From positions 1 through 6,841 of the forward strand of contig CALZAG010000086.1 of assembly GCA_945613045.1 (NCBI GenBank): a DNA stretch of 6,841 nt, given 5' to 3'. Below, in pieces: positions 1 through 5,617 of the stretch. The notes beneath the pieces are model-generated. The model did not search any database, had not been told where the DNA came from, and saw only the letters and a list, made by a program, of their open reading frames with translations. The stretch comes from an uncultured Clostridia bacterium (lineage in GTDB: Bacteria > Bacillota > Clostridia > Oscillospirales > Oscillospiraceae). Position numbers and translations under genes: made by a program. Numbering within the stretch: position 1 is the stretch's first letter; each line of letters begins with the position of its first letter.

Positions 1-218
1 TCATCGTCTATGGATTCAAAAAGCTCATCGCCGTTTTCATCGTTCACGACGGAGAGGATTATCAGGCCGTAGTCGGGATCGTCCTCGTCCATATCGGTGG
101 GCAGGAAGGCCGCGAAGGACTCGCCGTTATAGTCGATCGTGTCCAGCAGCTCCAGCTCAAACTCGTTTCCCTCATCATCTATTATCGTTACAAAATCATT
201 GCCGTATTCTTCGCTCAT
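1..218 (-). CDS. DUF1292 family small acidic protein (partial, C-terminus off the left edge)
   Basis: The reverse strand reads from an ATG at 216-218 to the window edge, giving about 72 residues beginning MSEEYGNDFVTIIDDEGNEF. A GGAGGT ribosome binding site lies 6 nt upstream (complement of 225-230). The opening pattern, a short beta-rich stretch 'F-V-T-I-x-D-D-E-G-N-E-x-E-L-E-L-L-D-x-I-D-Y', followed by a block about the protein's own numeric value (Y-N-G-E-x-F-A-A-F-L-P) and a strongly acidic D/E-rich segment, is characteristic of the DUF1292 family (YrzB of Bacillus subtilis). These are small soluble proteins of about 80-100 residues with no established function, so only the last part should be missing. 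It has no signal peptide or membrane segment. A good sigma-A-type promoter directly upstream (255-283) suggests it can be transcribed alone, although read-through from the BofC-like gene is also possible because no terminator lies between them. Family assignment is from sequence pattern memory. Confidence 0.8.
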   Translation of the reverse strand, partial: MSEEYGNDFVTIIDDEGNEFELELLDTIDYNGESFAAFLPTDMDEDDPDYGLIILSVVNDENGDELFESIDD

Positions 219-254
219 TTTGCTACCTCCAGTGTTGTTATATGGGCTGAGTTT

Positions 255-283
255 ATTTTAACCTACACGGAGTCATAAATCAA
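255..283 (-). promoter_or_regulatory. Sigma-A-type promoter for the DUF1292 gene
   Basis: On the reverse strand there is a -35 TTGATT (complement of 278-283), a spacer of exactly 17 bp, and a -10 TAAAAT (complement of 255-260). Both match the consensus at 5 of 6 or 4 of 6 positions. The -10 lies about 37 bp upstream of the ATG at 218 and points at it. The location in the 80-bp gap after the BofC-like gene's stop codon fits a dedicated promoter. Confidence 0.6.
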
Positions 284-298
284 GAATAATCGGATTCC

Positions 299-631
299 TC
301 AGGAGCTAAAATCCTCCAACAGAGATAAAAGCTCGGCTTTGCCCGTCGCCGGGATGCCGGTTCTCAGCTTTTCGCGGTCTACGTTGTTGAGGGTCGCAGT
401 CTCGATATCCGTAAGCTCCGCTGGCGTATCCTCGCCGCCGCGGAACACCGCGACATAGCCCTCCCAGTCGCGCAGGAAGTATTCCTCATCCTGCGTCGAG
501 GCGTATTCCGCTTTATGCACAGGGGTATTATTTTCTGCTTCCGCGCTTATACTTTTCACAGCGGCCGCACCCATAGCTGCAGCCGTCACGATAAGGAAGC
601 CCAGAAGAAGTATTTTAAGTGATCTTTTCAC
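299..631 (-). CDS. Exported or membrane-anchored protein with BofC-like C-terminal domain
   Basis: A 110-residue protein starting at a GTG (complement of 629-631), supported by an AAAGGAGT ribosome binding site 9 nt upstream (complement of 641-649). Residues 1-4 are basic (K2, R3), and residues 5-25 are hydrophobic and Ala-rich, giving a signal peptide or N-terminal anchor. Residues 26-50 are polar and probably unstructured. Residues 51-110 form a compact domain of the pattern 'Y-F-L-R-D-W-E-G-Y-V-A-V-F-R ... T-D-I ... L-x-x-x-D-R-E-K-L-R-T-G-I-P ... E-L-L-S-L-L-E-D-F', ending abruptly at FSS. This resembles the BofC C-terminal domain found in many sporulating Firmicutes. In Bacillus subtilis BofC is secreted from the forespore and restrains SpoIVB in the sigma-K checkpoint. 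The protein here is shorter than BofC, apparently lacks its N-terminal domain, and its role need not be the same. It is transcribed divergently from the PBP gene. I could not identify a convincing promoter for it, sigma-A, sigma-F or sigma-G. Confidence 0.6.
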   Translation of the reverse strand: MKRSLKILLLGFLIVTAAAMGAAAVKSISAEAENNTPVHKAEYASTQDEEYFLRDWEGYVAVFRGGEDTPAELTDIETATLNNVDREKLRTGIPATGKAELLSLLEDFSS

Positions 632-720
632 GCTCTGCTCACTCCTTTAGGATCATTATTCCCCCTTTTCGGTAAAACAAGTACGTACGGCAAAAAATTT
701 TACAATTTATACACTCCTGC

Positions 721-757
721 TTGACATAAGGTGATATAATAAGTGTTCAGATATAAT
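721..757 (+). promoter_or_regulatory. Probable promoter region of the PBP transcription unit
   Basis: The segment contains a perfect extended -10, TGATATAAT (732-740; hexamer TATAAT at 735-740), and a perfect -35 hexamer TTGACA at 721-726. Only 8 bp lie between the two hexamers, so they cannot act together as a normal sigma-A promoter. A second TATAAT lies at 752-757, 25 bp after TTGACA. The extended -10 at 732-740 is the best candidate, with no matching -35 at 17 bp. An 8-bp palindrome TTAGCTAA (757-764) sits where the transcript would begin. Start of transcription would be near 747, about 90 nt ahead of the PBP start codon. Confidence 0.45.
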
Positions 758-817
758 TAGCTAACTATGCCCATTACATATTATCATATTTTTTAGCTTT
801 TGACACACGCAGCAGCA

Positions 818-825
818 AAGGAGGT
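818..825 (+). promoter_or_regulatory. Ribosome binding site that fixes the PBP start
   Basis: AAGGAGGT at 818-825 is a full anti-Shine-Dalgarno match. It lies 10 nt before the ATG at 836 and downstream of an in-frame TTG at 800. Translation therefore begins at 836 rather than at the longer possible start. Confidence 0.8.
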
Positions 826-835
826 GTGCCGAATA

Positions 836-2977
836 ATGGATATCGCAAGGGATACGAATACCGAGCCCCATGGCGGCAAATTCAGCCGCGCCATGCGGAT
901 AATCGGGACTATTCTTCTCATCGGCGTTGTTACGGGTCTTCTGTTTGTCTGTATTTTCGCTTTCTATGTCAAGACCTGCATCACCCCCGGACTTGATCTG
1001 GATCTGAACGACTTTACTCTCAATCAGTCCAGTACTATCTATTACGAGGACGCAAACGGAGATTGGAAGGAGCTGACGACCTTTTACGATTCGGAGGACC
1101 GAATCTGGGTCGACGGCAATGAGATCCCCCAGCACATGAAGGACGCGCTTGTCGCTATTGAGGACAAGAGGTTTTATAAGCATAATGGCGTCGACTGGTT
1201 CCGCACGGCCCACGCCGCGCTGAATATGTTCACCGGCGGCTCGGTTTTCGGCGGCTCGACCATCACGCAGCAGCTCATAAAAAACCTGACCCAGCAGGAT
1301 GATATCACCGTGCAGCGCAAGCTGCTGGAGATTTTCCAGGCGCTGGACCTTGAGAAGCACTACGACAAGGAGGAGATCCTTGAGTATTATCTCAACGCCG
1401 TGTACTTCGGTGAGGGCTGCTACGGCGTTCAGACCGCCGCACAGACCTATTTCGGCAAGGATGCCAAGGATCTTTCCGTCGCGGAGGCTGCTGCTATCGT
1501 CGGCATCACCAACCTCCCGACCTACTATGACCCCTTCTACAGCGTTGAGAACAACAAGGAGCGTCAGGAGGATGTCCTGCGAGAGATGTATAAGCAGGGA
1601 TACCTTAACAAGGACGAGTACGAGCAGGCAAAGGCCGAGGAGCTCGACTTCGTCCGCGGAGAGAATGAGCCCTCCCGCGCTACGCCCTACTCCTACTACG
1701 AGGAGGTCGTTATCTCTGACGTTATAAGCGACCTTGCCGAGGCCAAGGGCATCAGCAGAGAGGCCGCCCGACGCTTGGTCTACAACGCGGGCTACGAGAT
1801 CTACGCCTGCATCGACATGGATATACAGGCAAAGGTCGACGCGATCTACACCGATCTTGACGCTCTTCCCAAGGCCCGCAACGGCACCGATTCCCAGCTT
1901 CAGAGCGGCATCGTCATCATCGACCAGCACACCGGCGAGATAAAGGCGCTGTGCGGCGGCACCGGCGAGAAGACCATAAGCTTCGGTCTGAACAGAGCCA
2001 CTAAGACCACAAGGCCGCCCGGCTCGTCCATCAAGCCCATCGCAGTATACGGTCCGGCCGTGGAATACGGCCTCATCTCCCCGTCGACGCTTGTCCTTGA
2101 TGCCGATGACGAGCACATCAAGCTCTCGCATACCTCGTGGTATCCTAAGAACTCGCCCAACACCTATGACGGCATCATAACCATCCTGACCGCGCTGCAG
2201 AAGTCCAAGAACACCGTTTCGGCGCAGATCATGGATAAGCTGACGCCTGCTGCGTCCTATGACTTCCTCACAAGCCGTCTCGGCATTGTGAGCCTCATAG
2301 AGGAGGACGCGGACTACGCCGCGCTGGCTCTCGGCCAGCCGCACTACGGCATCACCGTCCGTGAGATGGCGCAGGCCTACACCGCCCTTGCAAATGACGG
2401 CACCCTCACCTATGCAAGAAGCTACTCCATGGTCAAGGACCGCGACGGCAAGATCATCCTCGATAACCAGCCCAAGACCCAGACAGCTTTTTCTCAGAGC
2501 ACCGCCCGCACCATGACCTATATGCTCCAGAACGCGGCCGCCTACGGCACCGGCTATGAGTCCCGCCTGAGCAATATGCCCGTGGCAGGCAAGACCGGCA
2601 CTACCACCGATAACCGCGACCGCTGGTTCTGCGGCTACACGCCGTATTACACCTGCGCGGTCTGGACCGGCTACGATACCCCCGAATATATGTCCTTCTC
2701 CGGCAACCCCGCGACTCAGATATGGCAGATGGTCATGGAATCTATCCATGATGGTCTCGAGCGCAAGGAGTTCAACATCTCCTACGGCGGAGGCGCGACC
2801 GGAATCTTCGGCACAAGGGAAGAGCTTGAAGAGCAGAGCCTGACCGAGGAAGAGCGCGAGGAAAAAGAGCGCGAGGAAGAGGAAAAGCGCAAACAGGAGG
2901 AAGAAGAAAAGAAGCAGCAGGAAGAGCAGCAGGATCAGGAACAGGAAAGTACCGGTATAGCTGACCGTATTTTCTGA
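836..2977 (+). CDS. Class A penicillin-binding protein (PBP1A type): peptidoglycan glycosyltransferase/transpeptidase
   Basis: A 713-residue bifunctional cell-wall synthase that polymerises lipid II into glycan strands and cross-links the stem peptides outside the membrane. Residues 1-19 are cytoplasmic and about 20-45 form the single membrane anchor. The GT51 domain shows motif 1 E-D-K-R-F-Y-K-H-N-G (catalytic E109), G-G-S-T-I-T-Q-Q-L-I-K-N at 139-150, R-K-L-L-E-I-F-Q-A at 161-169, the second conserved Glu E183 in ILEYYLN, and V-Y-F-G-E-G-C-Y-G-V-Q at 189-199. The transpeptidase domain shows P-G-S-S-I-K-P (nucleophile S397, K400), S-K-N at 457-459 and K-T-G-T at 586-589. All catalytic motifs are intact. 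The tail, residues 661-704, is almost all Glu, Gln, Lys and Arg, and probably extended or helical in the wall space. The ATG at 836 is chosen over an in-frame TTG at 800 because the ribosome binding site lies between them. It appears to head a transcript with the next gene. Confidence 0.95.
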   Translation: MDIARDTNTEPHGGKFSRAMRIIGTILLIGVVTGLLFVCIFAFYVKTCITPGLDLDLNDFTLNQSSTIYYEDANGDWKELTTFYDSEDRIWVDGNEIPQHMKDALVAIEDKRFYKHNGVDWFRTAHAALNMFTGGSVFGGSTITQQLIKNLTQQDDITVQRKLLEIFQALDLEKHYDKEEILEYYLNAVYFGEGCYGVQTAAQTYFGKDAKDLSVAEAAAIVGITNLPTYYDPFYSVENNKERQEDVLREMYKQGYLNKDEYEQAKAEELDFVRGENEPSRATPYSYYEEVVISDVISDLAEAKGISREAARRLVYNAGYEIYACIDMDIQAKVDAIYTDLDALPKARNGTDSQLQSGIVIIDQHTGEIKALCGGTGEKTISFGLNRATKTTRPPGSSIKPIAVYGPAVEYGLISPSTLVLDADDEHIKLSHTSWYPKNSPNTYDGIITILTALQKSKNTVSAQIMDKLTPAASYDFLTSRLGIVSLIEEDADYAALALGQPHYGITVREMAQAYTALANDGTLTYARSYSMVKDRDGKIILDNQPKTQTAFSQSTARTMTYMLQNAAAYGTGYESRLSNMPVAGKTGTTTDNRDRWFCGYTPYYTCAVWTGYDTPEYMSFSGNPATQIWQMVMESIHDGLERKEFNISYGGGATGIFGTREELEEQSLTEEEREEKEREEEEKRKQEEEEKKQQEEQQDQEQESTGIADRIF
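2816..2947 (+). repeat. Purine-rich low-complexity tract coding the Glu-rich PBP tail
   Basis: The coding strand here is dominated by GAG, GAA, AAG, AAA and CAG codons, producing E/K/Q/R-rich residues 661-704 of the PBP. Short imperfect repeats such as GAGGAAGAGC and GAAGAGCAG recur. It lies entirely within the PBP gene and stops shortly before its C-terminus. Such tracts are prone to expansion and contraction by replication slippage in steps that keep the frame. Confidence 0.6.
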
Positions 2978-2982
2978 AATTA

Positions 2983-2989
2983 AGGAGGA
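2983..2989 (+). promoter_or_regulatory. Ribosome binding site supporting a TTG start
   Basis: AAGGAGG lies 5 nt after the PBP stop codon and 6 nt before the TTG at 2996-2998. No ATG or GTG in that frame is better placed, so this site supports TTG initiation for the following 94-aa gene and suggests translation linked to the PBP message. Confidence 0.7.
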
Positions 2990-2995
2990 ATCACT

Positions 2996-3280
2996 TTGGC
3001 AAACAAACCCCTCGAATACAAAGGCCATCCCCTGCAGCGCGCAGGAAATATAGTCTACTACGGCAGCATGGCCGATAAGTACATTATCATGCTTCAGATA
3101 ATGGACACCAAGAAGGTCAAGGACCTCGACGTTGCAACAAAGGTATCCGTGCAGCTTCAGCTCACCGACCCATCCGTCAAGTCCCGCGACCGAATCGTCA
3201 AGAAGAGCGAGAAGGACGGATTTTGGGCGGCGATGGACGTTGCCAGCGTTTGGCTCGACAGAGCCCTTGCATCCAAGTAA
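2996..3280 (+). CDS. Conserved-looking small protein of unknown function
   Basis: A 94-residue soluble protein starting at TTG (first residues MANKPLEYKG) with a good ribosome binding site 6 nt upstream, ending at TAA just before a strong terminator. It lacks a signal peptide, membrane segment or cysteine. Residues 5-60 alternate short hydrophobic and polar stretches typical of beta-strands (for example N-I-V-Y-Y-G-S, K-Y-I-I-M-L-Q-I, V-S-V-Q-L-Q-L). Residues 62-73 are strongly basic (K/R-rich), and 74-92 look like an amphipathic helix (W77, A79, M80, V82, W86, L87). I do not recognise a named domain, though the overall pattern feels like a recurrent hypothetical protein of gut Clostridia. 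It follows the PBP by 18 bp and shares its terminator, so the two are probably cotranscribed. That arrangement alone does not establish a role in wall synthesis. Confidence 0.8.
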   Translation: MANKPLEYKGHPLQRAGNIVYYGSMADKYIIMLQIMDTKKVKDLDVATKVSVQLQLTDPSVKSRDRIVKKSEKDGFWAAMDVASVWLDRALASK

Positions 3281-3294
3281 AACAGCATAGTTTC

Positions 3295-3330
3295 AAACAG
3301 GAGCCTGCGCAAGCGGGTTCCTGTTTTTTT
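3295..3330 (+). terminator. Rho-independent terminator of the PBP transcription unit
   Basis: A 14-bp stem pairs 3295-3308 with 3313-3326, closed by a GCAA tetraloop (3309-3312, GNRA type). The stem contains only two G-T wobbles and no mismatch. Its 3' side runs directly into a T tract (3324-3330). It lies 14 bp after the stop codon of the 94-aa gene. This separates the PBP unit from the decarboxylase operon. Confidence 0.93.
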
Positions 3331-3348
3331 CATAATTATTACATTTGC

Positions 3349-3428
3349 TTGCTGATTTTTGCTCGAAATGGCAAAGTGAAGAATTAAACAAAAAAATCAT
3401 CTTAAATGTGTGGAATTTGCTGATTTTT
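3349..3428 (+). repeat. 12-bp direct repeat flanking the decarboxylase promoter
   Basis: TTGCTGATTTTT occurs at 3349-3360 and again at 3417-3428, 68 bp apart start to start. The second copy lies in the spacer of the operon promoter and the first just after the upstream terminator. It could be a pair of regulator sites or a chance recurrence in AT-rich DNA; the sequence alone does not decide. Confidence 0.35.
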
Positions 3429-3438
3429 ATGGTATACT
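3388..3438 (+). promoter_or_regulatory. Extended -10 promoter of the oxaloacetate decarboxylase operon
   Basis: The sequence TGGTATACT at 3430-3438 is an extended -10 (hexamer TATACT at 3433-3438, 5 of 6 consensus). The -35 position 17 bp upstream (3410-3415, GTGGAA) matches poorly, as is common for extended -10 promoters. An A-rich tract at 3388-3396 lies where an UP element would sit. Transcription would start near 3445, leaving a leader of about 30 nt before the ATG at 3475. Confidence 0.6.
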
Positions 3439-3474
3439 GTTTTCGTTAATTAATTCTTACCATGGGAGGAAAAA

Positions 3475-4857
3475 ATGAAGAAAGTCCAGTTTACCGAAAC
3501 CGTGCTTCGTGACGCGAATCAGTCGCTGATAGCGACAAGACTTCCCTACGACAAGTTTGAGCCCATTCTCGAGAAGATGGATCAGGCTGGGTTTTACTCC
3601 GTGGAATGCTGGGGCGGCGCCACCTTTGACGTCTGCCTGCGCTTCCTGAATGAGGATCCCTGGGAACGTCTCCGTAAGATCCGCGCAAAAATGCCCAATA
3701 CCAAGCTGCAGATGCTGCTTCGCGGCCAGAACATCCTCGGCTACAAGCACTATCCCGACGACGCGGTACGCCGCTTTGTCCGCTGCTCGGTTAAAAACGG
3801 CATTGACATCATCCGCATTTTCGATGCCCTGAATGATACCGACAACCTTAAGGTCGCCATTGAGGAGACCGTGAAGCAGGGGGCAATGGCATCCGGCACC
3901 ATTTCCTACACCACCAGCCCCGTGCACACCATCGCCAAATACGTTGAGATGGTCAAGGAGCTCAAGGAAATGGGCGTTGCCTCCATATGCATAAAGGACA
4001 TGGCCGGCATCATGACGCCGCAGAACGCGTACGATCTGGTCTCCGGCATCAAGGACGCCGTTGACCTCCCCGTCGTTGTCCACACACACTGCACCACGGG
4101 ACTTGCCTTCATGACCTACCTCAAGGCCATCGAGGCCGGCGCGGATGTCATCGACACCGCTATATCCCCCTTCTCCGGCGGCACCTCTCAGCCCGCGACC
4201 GAGACCCTGTTCTACGCTCTCAAGGAGCTGGGCTACGATGTTGAGCTCAACGAGAAGATACTCATCGAGATGGCAAATTACTTCAAGCCCATCCGCAACG
4301 ATTACCTTGCCGACGGCACTCTCAACCCCATTTCAATGTCCACCGATACCCAGTGTCTGACCTATCAGATCCCCGGCGGCATGCTCTCCAACCTGCTGAG
4401 CCAGCTCAAGATGATGAACGCGCTGGATAAATTTGAGGAGGCTCTCATCGAGACCCCGAGAGTTCGCAAGGACATGGGCTATCCTCCCCTTGTCACCCCC
4501 ACCAGCCAGCTTGTCGGCTCTCAGGCGGTGCAGAACGTTCTCGCCGGCGAGCGCTACAAGAACGTCGGCGCCGAGATAAAGGCATACTGCCGCGGTGAGT
4601 ACGGCCGTACCCCCGCTCCGATAGACGAGGAGATAAGGGCAAAGATCCTTAACGGCGAAAAGCCCATCGAGGGCCGCTATGCCGACACTCTGCCCACCGA
4701 TGTATACGAAAAGGCCGCCGAGCATCTGGGCGACACCGCCCGCTGCGAGGAGGATGTTCTCAGCTACATCGCCTTCCCCCAGGTCGCTGAGAATTTCTTC
4801 GAGAAGCGCCGCGAGGCCGAGGAAAAGGTCGTGCGCTACACCATAACCGAGGCCTGA
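3475..4857 (+). CDS. oadA: Oxaloacetate decarboxylase alpha subunit, carboxyltransferase only (no biotin domain)
   Basis: A 460-residue cytoplasmic enzyme that removes the carboxyl group of oxaloacetate and passes it to biotin, leaving pyruvate. The TIM-barrel carboxyltransferase shows L-R-D-A-N-Q-S-L (metal ligand D13), E-C-W-G-G-A-T-F-D at 44-52, L-R-F-L-N-E-D-P-W-E-R-L at 55-66, F-D-A-L-N-D at 116-121, the lysine of C-I-K-D-M (K174) and the H-T-H metal pair H203/H205. These four ligands sit a constant four residues before those I recall for Vibrio cholerae OadA (D17, K178, H207, H209). The conserved C-terminal PYC/OADA domain follows (about 300-445). Classical OadA continues for about 130 more residues with a linker and biotinyl domain; here the protein ends after the PYC/OADA domain and biotin is carried by a separate downstream gene. 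GGGAGG lies 5 nt before the ATG. No biotin carboxylase is adjacent, which argues against a pyruvate carboxylase B subunit. Confidence 0.92.
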   Translation: MKKVQFTETVLRDANQSLIATRLPYDKFEPILEKMDQAGFYSVECWGGATFDVCLRFLNEDPWERLRKIRAKMPNTKLQMLLRGQNILGYKHYPDDAVRRFVRCSVKNGIDIIRIFDALNDTDNLKVAIEETVKQGAMASGTISYTTSPVHTIAKYVEMVKELKEMGVASICIKDMAGIMTPQNAYDLVSGIKDAVDLPVVVHTHCTTGLAFMTYLKAIEAGADVIDTAISPFSGGTSQPATETLFYALKELGYDVELNEKILIEMANYFKPIRNDYLADGTLNPISMSTDTQCLTYQIPGGMLSNLLSQLKMMNALDKFEEALIETPRVRKDMGYPPLVTPTSQLVGSQAVQNVLAGERYKNVGAEIKAYCRGEYGRTPAPIDEEIRAKILNGEKPIEGRYADTLPTDVYEKAAEHLGDTARCEEDVLSYIAFPQVAENFFEKRREAEEKVVRYTITEA

Positions 4858-4870
4858 GGAGGTTCAGACG

Positions 4871-5218
4871 ATGAATGATCTGATAAACATTTCCCTGGGC
4901 GACGCGGGCGTCACCGCCCTGCTGGGCTATATGGTGGTGTTCCTCGGGCTCGTTCTGCTCATGTGCGTTGTTATGATAATGGGCAGGATCATGGTCGGCA
5001 AGGCAAACAAGGCCAAGGCCGCCGCTCCAGCGGCAGCGCCTGCTGCTCCCGCACCCGCCGCCGAGCCCGCTCCCGGCTCCGCCGGAGAGCTCAAGCTCTA
5101 TGACACGGACCCCAGAGACGCTGCCATGGTCATGGCTATCGTAGCGGATACCCTCGGTAAGCCCATTAACGAGCTCCGCTTTATTTCCATCAAGGAGGTC
5201 AAGGAAGATGAAGTATAA
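4871..5218 (+). CDS. oadG: OadG-family small membrane subunit of the sodium-pumping decarboxylase
   Basis: A 115-residue protein with an N-terminal membrane helix at about 16-42, a short basic stretch (K44-K49), an Ala/Pro-rich linker at 48-72, and a small cytoplasmic domain at 73-110 with the family pattern D-P-R-D-A-A-M-V-M-A-I-V-A-D-T-L-G-K-P-I-N-E-L-R-F-I-S-I. OadG/MmdD-type subunits hold the carboxyltransferase and carrier on the membrane beta subunit and are needed for assembly. Unlike the gamma subunit of Klebsiella, which has a zinc-binding His-rich end, this protein contains no histidine at all and ends in KEDEV. In that it looks more like the delta subunits of methylmalonyl-CoA and glutaconyl-CoA decarboxylases. 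An AGGAGGT site overlaps the oadA stop codon. Its 3' end overlaps the biotin carrier gene by 11 nt in another frame, implying translational coupling. Confidence 0.88.
   Translation: MNDLINISLGDAGVTALLGYMVVFLGLVLLMCVVMIMGRIMVGKANKAKAAAPAAAPAAPAPAAEPAPGSAGELKLYDTDPRDAAMVMAIVADTLGKPINELRFISIKEVKEDEV
5012..5086 (+). repeat. Ala/Pro-coding low-complexity linker in the OadG-type subunit
   Basis: Codons GCC, GCT, GCA, GCG and CCC/CCT/CCG alternate to encode residues 48-72, rich in Ala and Pro. It resembles the longer tract in the next gene. In the protein it is a flexible spacer between the membrane helix and the cytoplasmic domain. Confidence 0.6.
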
Positions 5219-5606
5219 GGTAACTTTGAATAACAAGACATATGAGGTTGAGGTCGAAGCGGGCGAAGCCATGCTCGTCGACGAATACGAGGCCTATGCT
5301 CCCGCGGCTCCCGCACCCGTCGCCGCCGCTGCTCCTGCGGCCGCACCTGCAGCCGCCGCTCCCGCAGCCCCCGCCGGAGCCGCGCTCGCCGCAGGCGAGG
5401 TCGTGAAAAGCCCCATGCCCGGCAACATTCTCAAAATCAACGTTTCCAACGGCCAGAAGGTCAATGAGGGCGACGTGCTTCTCATCCTTGAAGCCATGAA
5501 GATGGAAAACGAAGTCGTTGCGACCAAAGCCGGCACTGTTGCGCAGATAGTCGTCGCAAAGGGTGCCGTTGTTGAGACCGGAGCGCCTCTGGTAGTTATC
5601 GCATAA
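5208..5606 (+). CDS. Biotin carrier protein subunit of the decarboxylase
   Basis: A 132-residue biotin carrier. Residues 1-25 form a short beta-rich N-terminal segment (M-K-Y-K-V-T-L-N-N-K-T-Y-E-V-E-V), 30-62 are a flexible Ala/Pro linker, and 63-132 are a biotinyl domain. It contains P-M-P-G-N at 69-73 and the biotin attachment site E-A-M-K-M-E (biotinyl lysine K98), 34 residues from the C-terminus as usual. It shuttles carboxybiotin between the OadA active site and the membrane beta subunit. The organisation matches MmdC of Veillonella and GcdC of Acidaminococcus, where the carrier is also a separate subunit, while the carboxyltransferase here is of the oxaloacetate type. It begins 11 nt before the end of the previous gene, with AAGGAGG at 5192-5198 inside that gene. 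Modification would need a biotin protein ligase (BirA), not seen here. Confidence 0.93.
   Translation: MKYKVTLNNKTYEVEVEAGEAMLVDEYEAYAPAAPAPVAAAAPAAAPAAAAPAAPAGAALAAGEVVKSPMPGNILKINVSNGQKVNEGDVLLILEAMKMENEVVATKAGTVAQIVVAKGAVVETGAPLVVIA
5295..5393 (+). repeat. Ala/Pro-coding GC-rich linker of the biotin carrier
   Basis: About 100 bp made almost only of Ala (GCN) and Pro (CCN) codons encode residues 30-62. The synonymous codons vary, so it is not a simple perfect tandem repeat. The product is the swinging arm spacer typical of biotin carriers. Confidence 0.65.
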
Positions 5607-5617
5607 GGAGGTAACAG

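Noticed and set aside
681..688. Palindrome GTACGTAC in the divergent intergenic region.
   Set aside because: Eight bases only, with no second copy or flanking symmetry; too short to support an operator.
632..720. A sporulation (sigma-F/G) or sigma-A promoter for the BofC-like gene.
   Set aside because: AT-rich hexamers such as TATAAA and TAAAAT occur on the minus strand, but none has a partner element at proper spacing, so no call was made.
800..835. A longer PBP start at an in-frame TTG (800).
   Set aside because: The only strong ribosome binding site (818-825) lies downstream of the TTG and fits the ATG at 836; the extra 12 residues have no membrane or motif content.
761..3028. A 755-codon open frame on the minus strand covering the entire PBP gene.
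   Set aside because: It lies in register with the PBP codons, so it stays open simply because the PBP uses no TTA, CTA or TCA codons. It has no ribosome binding site of its own, and its product is a low-complexity Leu/Gly/Val-rich translation. The PBP has every catalytic motif on the plus strand.
3475..4857. Alpha subunit as a pyruvate carboxylase B subunit.
   Set aside because: There is no biotin carboxylase partner nearby, while the membrane OadB, OadG-type subunit and separate carrier follow directly; these define a sodium-pumping decarboxylase.
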